From contig NC_089277.1 in NCBI RefSeq assembly GCF_963678975.1, positions 24,316,672 to 24,380,671 of the forward strand: 64,000 nt of DNA, given 5' to 3'. This DNA is from Dysidea avara (lineage: Eukaryota; Porifera; Demospongiae; Dictyoceratida; Dysideidae). Shown here one piece after another: positions 60,532-64,000 of this stretch. Within the stretch, counting starts at the first letter, position 1. Each line of letters opens with the position of its first letter. The position numbers were made by a program, and so were the translations under genes. The notes beneath the pieces were generated by a model, which saw only the letters and a list, made by a program, of their open reading frames with translations, was not told where the DNA came from and made no database searches.

Positions 60532-60894
60532 AGTCAAAAGGTGATGATCGAGGCACTGGTCTTATGCACTGGTTGGAGTGGTTGTATCGATACTGCACTG
60601 TGGCAACCTTGAGGGGTTAGTGCTGGCATTATCCTTGGCAATACTATTCCATCTCCCCGAGTCTTGATGATTGAGTCCTCCATTCCTTTCTCTGATGCTC
60701 CAATCCTGAAGTTGTGACCACAGTCAAAAGGTGATGATCGAGGCTCTGGTCTTGCATCTATACTGTACTGCAACACCCTTGAGGGGTTAGTACCAGCATT
60801 GTCCATTGCAATACTGTTCCATCTCCCATATACAAGTCTTGATGATTGAGTCCTCTATTCCTTTCTCTGCTGCTCTAATCCTGAAGTTGTGACC
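60532..60894 (-). pseudogene. Tandem pair of tyrosine-recombinase C-terminal remnants
   Basis: Minus-strand copies at 60720-60532 and 60894-60721 read GHNFRIGASEKGMEDSIIKT and GHNFRIRAAEKGIEDSIIKT, then, one frame over, GRWNSIAKDNASTNPSR and GRWNSIAMDNAGTNPSR. H-x-x-R followed by an (L)GRW(N/S)S motif is the C-terminal catalytic region of eukaryotic tyrosine recombinases (Crypton/DIRS-type). The catalytic tyrosine is not evident, and a frameshift separates the blocks, so these are dead fragments duplicated in tandem. Confidence 0.6.
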
Positions 60895-61100
60895 AAAATA
60901 ATAAAAAATGGTTATAACATGATAAATGATTATGGTGATAACAATTACAAATGTATTTATAGCTGTGTAGCAACTGTAAACTAATTAGTCACTTGCAAGT
61001 TTAATTAGGTGTCTGAAGCATTTAACATGCACAGATATGAGATATATTCGTCACATGCAGGCAGTAAGGATAGATTTACTCAAATAGAACAGTCATACTA

Positions 61101-61134
61101 CACCGTAAATTCATACTTCCGAATTTACGGTGTT
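61101..61134. repeat. Short hairpin ACACCGTAAATTC
   Basis: ACACCGTAAATTC and GAATTTACGGTGT pair around a short loop. A degenerate box (ACTCAAATAGAACAGTCAT) lies immediately to its left. Confidence 0.6.
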
Positions 61135-61269
61135 ATGAAACAATCATTATTATGTATGGATTTTACTGACTCTCCAAGATAATATTCTGCATTAATGTTA
61201 ATTGCTCATTTCCAAAAAAAAATAACCTTTTAAACCAAATGTAGAGTCTATCACTGACAAAAATGAGTG

Positions 61270-62086
61270 ATATCCACCCCAAAAACACCTTCACTGTAAA
61301 AAAGGCGCGCCCAAGAAACTACAAGTACCTGGAACCCAATGTAAAAAAACCAAAAAGAAAACAGCTCAGCTGAAGTGAAAAGTAACTGGTAACTTAAAGA
61401 GCTGATATCTGAAGCGGCCAAGAATACAATTACTAAAGTTTAATCCATGCAAGAACACCTTGGCTATAAAACAGGTGTGTACATGAAAGTAACTGGCAAC
61501 TGAAATGTCTGATATCTGAAGCGGCCAAGAATGAATGGTCATATATAACTAATTCAAAAATTTAACACTGAACCTTTATAATTCAGCTGTGTTCTATATT
61601 CACTCTTGCTGCATCGTAAAGTAATTTCTTTTAACTCTAATTGGCTGGTAATTTGGCCGCCTTATTTTGCTCTATTATACTGACTATTAAAATAGGCGGC
61701 CAAATTACCAGCCAATTAGAGTTAAAAGAAATTACTTTACGATGCAGCAAGAGTGAATATAGAACACAGCCGAATTATAAAGGTTCAGTGTTAAATTTTT
61801 GAATTAGTTGTATATGACCATTCATTCTTGGCCGCTTCAGATATCAGCCATTTCAGTTGCCAGTTACTTTCATGTACACACCTGTTTTATAGCCAAGGTG
61901 TTCTTGCATGGATTAAACTTTAGTAATTGTATTCTTGGCCGCTTCAGATATCAGCTCTTTAAGATACCAGTTACTTTTCACTTCAGCTGAGCTGTTTTCT
62001 TTTTTGTTTTTTTACATTGGGTTCCAGGTACTTGTAGTTTCTTGGGCGCGCCTTTTTTACAGCGAAGGTGTTTTTGGGATGGATAT
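61270..62086. repeat. 817-bp palindromic tail of C6
   Basis: The ends are ATATCCACCCCAAAAACACC and GGTGTTTTTGGGATGGATAT. Two internal modules ending CTGATATCTGAAGCGGCC are mirrored, and the centre is near 61663-61691 (GGTAATTTGGCCGCC and its complement). Terminal AAAACACCTTCACTGTAAAA and GGCGCGCCCAAGAAACTAC fit the pattern of the other tails and heads. Open frames within it are palindrome arms. Confidence 0.9.
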
Positions 62087-62097
62087 TAATTTTACAA

Positions 62098-62211
62098 CTT
62101 GCACACTTCGCACATGGCCGCATTATGATATCATTACTTTTTGTCGCAGTTAACTCTGCTTTACTTGGACGCGCACTTTTTTTACAGCTATAAGCTGTTT
62201 TTGGATGGGAT
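62098..62211. mobile_element. Severed right arm of palindromic element F
   Basis: CTTGCACACTTCGCACATGG, AGTTAACTCTGCTTTACTTG and CAGCTATAAGCTGTTTTTGG are the reverse complement of 55594-55714. The distance of 6 kb is explained by insertion of C6. Confidence 0.85.
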
Positions 62212-62405
62212 ATATATTATGTGCATGCATACTTGAATGCAGAAGTAATAGAGGGGTGTGTAAGCACCCTTCTATATCTCCTCTAACAGACTGGAAACTG
62301 ACTTACTAATGGACTAGAAACTTGCCTTAAATATATATGTATATATGCACTACTTAACTGCATGTGTAGTTGTCTTAAAACAATATCAATTGCAGTTATA
62401 CTAAC

Positions 62406-62500
62406 CTCTGAACACAATCTTGAAGAGTGCTTGAACTGATATAGGATGCAGATTCAAGGCTGCCAGGCTTCCCAGGTACAGTCATGGATTTTTCTCCTTT
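62406..62500 (-). CDS. Isolated internal exon of an unidentified gene
   Basis: A 95-nt minus-strand exon is bounded by TTGCAG| and |GTTAGTAT and reads KGEKSMTVPGKPGSLESASY then ISSSTLQDCVQR. It is clearly protein-like with no stop in that frame. The next exon downstream would fall where elements F/C6 now sit, so the gene may have been disrupted. No family assigned. Confidence 0.45.
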
Positions 62501-62814
62501 CTGCAACTTTTCAAATACACTTAATATAACATCTTAAACAGGCTGTAGGACCAGGTGTCCTACAAACCTTCAGTTGCACTTGTGCTGTAAAGCCTTAAAA
62601 GAAATAAATAACCCCTGCACTTGAAACTAGTTTGAAATCCAGTGGTTAGAAGTAGTATACTCATCATGTTATGGCTGTAAACCTGTTGCAGTGACGTGTA
62701 ATCCAAGAAACAAGCTTGGAAGATACCATCAATTATATGCTTTAGTACATATTATTTGGATTTTTATTCAAATTAACTGCTGCAATTATTGCTTTTGCAA
62801 GTCCCACACACATG

Positions 62815-62833
62815 CCTACACACACACACACAC

Positions 62834-62906
<73 letters not shown>
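62815..62906. repeat. (CA)n microsatellite
   Basis: A CA run of about 90 nt with two small interruptions (CCCC near 62833; CATACAC near 62870). A weaker complementary (GT)n run is at 63038-63090. Confidence 0.95.
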
Positions 62907-62908
<2 letters not shown>

Positions 62909-63179
62909 AACGCCACAGGTGTGAGTGCTTTTTGCATGCCATATGTACAATAATTCGTTGTTTTAATTTTCATCGATACAGCCAGCGATGAAAATCTTTT
63001 GACGACAAACTTTTCCTGTTTTACGGTAATACAGTATGTGTTGTGTGTGTGCTTGTTTGTGTATAGTATGTGTATTGTGTGTGTGTGTGAAATAGTGTAA
63101 TCAGTAAATTACCAGGGGTGGTATTAGAACTGTGGTACAAACTTGTAAAACATTTATCACAATCTGATTGCATCCACAG

Positions 63180-63767
63180 AGTTACAAGTATTAGGTCACC
63201 TAGTAAAATGCGAAAGAGTTGAAGACCTAAAGGAGCTGACAAGACTGTTATTGGTCTCCCTAGAAAGAAGTCCAGAGGAAGCAGGCCTGTGCATGTCATT
63301 CCTATACAAAGGTGCTAAGCAAAAGGAACTTGGTATGTATGTTAAATGACCTGTGTGGATCTTGGAAGATGTTTTCATTTTTAGTGATTTTAACCTGATT
63401 TGTTGATCTACAAATTGCAAAGGACGCCATAGATGGGAGCCGAATAATAGAAGAGGATGATGTAGAAATGAGACCTGAGATGGTTTCATCATCATGCACT
63501 GATGAAAATGTCTGCTTAGATATGTGCAGGAAGTATTGCACCCGGGAAGCATGGGCAGCTATTAACAGCGTAATATCTATAATTCAAGCCAATCCCACAT
63601 GGTATTGTGGAAGATGCACAAGGGAGATAATTTACGATGAACAGAATTCAATTGTTTGTGAAAGCTGCTTAGTATGGTACCACTTTATTTGTGTTGGTCT
63701 CAAAAGATCACCGAAGAGGAGAGTATGGACATGCCGCTCATGCTTTGAAGAATCTGCTGACCAATAG
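63180..63767 (+). CDS. PHD-finger gene, partial (two exons visible)
   Basis: Exon 63180-63332 is preceded by CCACAG and followed by GTATGT. It reads LQVLGHLVKCERVEDLKELT and ERSPEEAGLCMSFLYKGAKQ. The last exon, starting near 63420, reads KDAIDGSRIIEEDDVEM and AREAW-like helical sequence (TREAWAAINSVISIIQAN). It then has a C4HC3 zinc finger: CGRC, CESC, H at WYHFIC, and CRSC, stopping at 63767. WYCGRC...WYHFICVGLK...WTCRSC is the PHD pattern that binds histone H3 tails in known proteins. The phase of the first donor (1) does not fit the obvious acceptor at GCAAAG|GAC, so either the acceptor or the exon pairing is wrong. Upstream exons are not found. Confidence 0.6.
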
Positions 63768-64000
63768 GTAGCCCAAGATTATTTCATGAAGTAGTCAAAC
63801 ATTAATTAATTTAAGAAATTTCTTCTTTGCTGTACTGTTATAGTTCAAATGATCAATTCTGTACTATAAAAGGTGCAGCCAGTAAATGACAACTAAAAAT
63901 AACAATCACTTTCCTGGTATATAGACAATATACAGAATGACATGGTGTGTGCATACTGTAGATATGTGTGTATACAATGGAACTTGTGGACACTTTACAG

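Larger units (their letters stand above)
56097..62092 (+). mobile_element. Composite element copy C6, ~6 kb, inserted into F
   Basis: After A56096 the head reads TCAAGACTCACGGTAGTGAG, then GCGCGGCCAAGAAACTACAA and an inverted CCACTACTGTGAGTTATTTA. The tail is the 817-bp palindrome at 61270-62086. The two halves of element F flank it, so its boundaries are set by an interrupted palindrome: the left arm shows GCAAGTATATTAGCTAAT uninterrupted, and C6 lies between AGCTAA and the (TATA)CTTGC side. It contains an hAT MITE, exons of an intron-rich gene and tyrosine-recombinase relics, but no satellite and no Rep/helicase. Confidence 0.7.

Noticed and set aside
56097..62092. Autonomous Helitron
   Set aside because: No Rep (HUH) or helicase motifs in any frame and no CTRR terminus. 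Only structural resemblance remains.
62742..62973. Cys/Val-rich frames
   Set aside because: Translation of the (CA)n microsatellite.

Overview
The window looks like nuclear DNA from an early-branching animal, most likely a demosponge. The sequence is AT-rich and gene-poor, it has spliceosomal introns (several only about 50-60 nt), and it is saturated with transposon relics. It also carries two copies of a large extracellular plus multi-pass membrane protein family that I associate with sponges and cnidarians. The phylum call is an inference (about 0.6).

Layout. 1-2845: short palindromic repeats, no gene. 2846-5402: internally deleted BEL/Pao LTR retrotransposon. 5622-9674: small DNA transposons plus copy C1 of a complex composite element. 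9817-10626: the one fully intact single-exon gene, a glycine-zipper protein. 11922-12736: long-TIR element with a 9-bp target duplication. 13898-14835 (-): spliced gene for a four-helix membrane protein. 15769-17352: foldback element and a tandem hAT-like pair. 17545-21093 and 25998-29524 (both -): tandem paralogues of an ectodomain plus 7TM-like protein, the first a clear pseudogene. 31191-40019: two composite elements, C2 and C3, arranged tail to tail around a LINE reverse transcriptase. 40023-45778: a decayed reverse transcriptase/restriction-like-endonuclease retrotransposon with a SAND-like N-terminus, a second fragment of it, and hairpin MITEs. 46268-48770 and 52813-54065: composites C4 and C5. 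55016-62211: MITEs, hAT MITEs with perfect 8-bp duplications, and a palindromic element split by the 6-kb composite C6. C6 holds exons of an intron-rich gene and tyrosine-recombinase remnants. 63180-63767: partial PHD-finger gene.

The most unusual signal is the composite family C1-C6. Each copy begins A|TCAAGAC(A/T)CACGG with a terminal hairpin and a GCGGCC(C)AAGAA box. A body follows (one reading frame stays open in four diverged copies), then a recurring box ACTCTAATAGAGCAGTCA, then in four copies a ~30.5-nt (61-bp dimer) minisatellite with 122- and 183-bp higher-order periods. The intact copies end in a 260-820-bp near-perfect palindrome. C6 interrupts another palindromic element whose severed arm lies 6 kb away, which gives an empty-site argument that head and tail belong to one mobile unit. 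TC at the 5' end, insertion between A and T, absence of a clear target duplication, an internal minisatellite and gene fragments inside all resemble Helitron/Helentron-type elements. The canonical CTRR 3' end is absent, however, and no Rep/helicase gene is visible.
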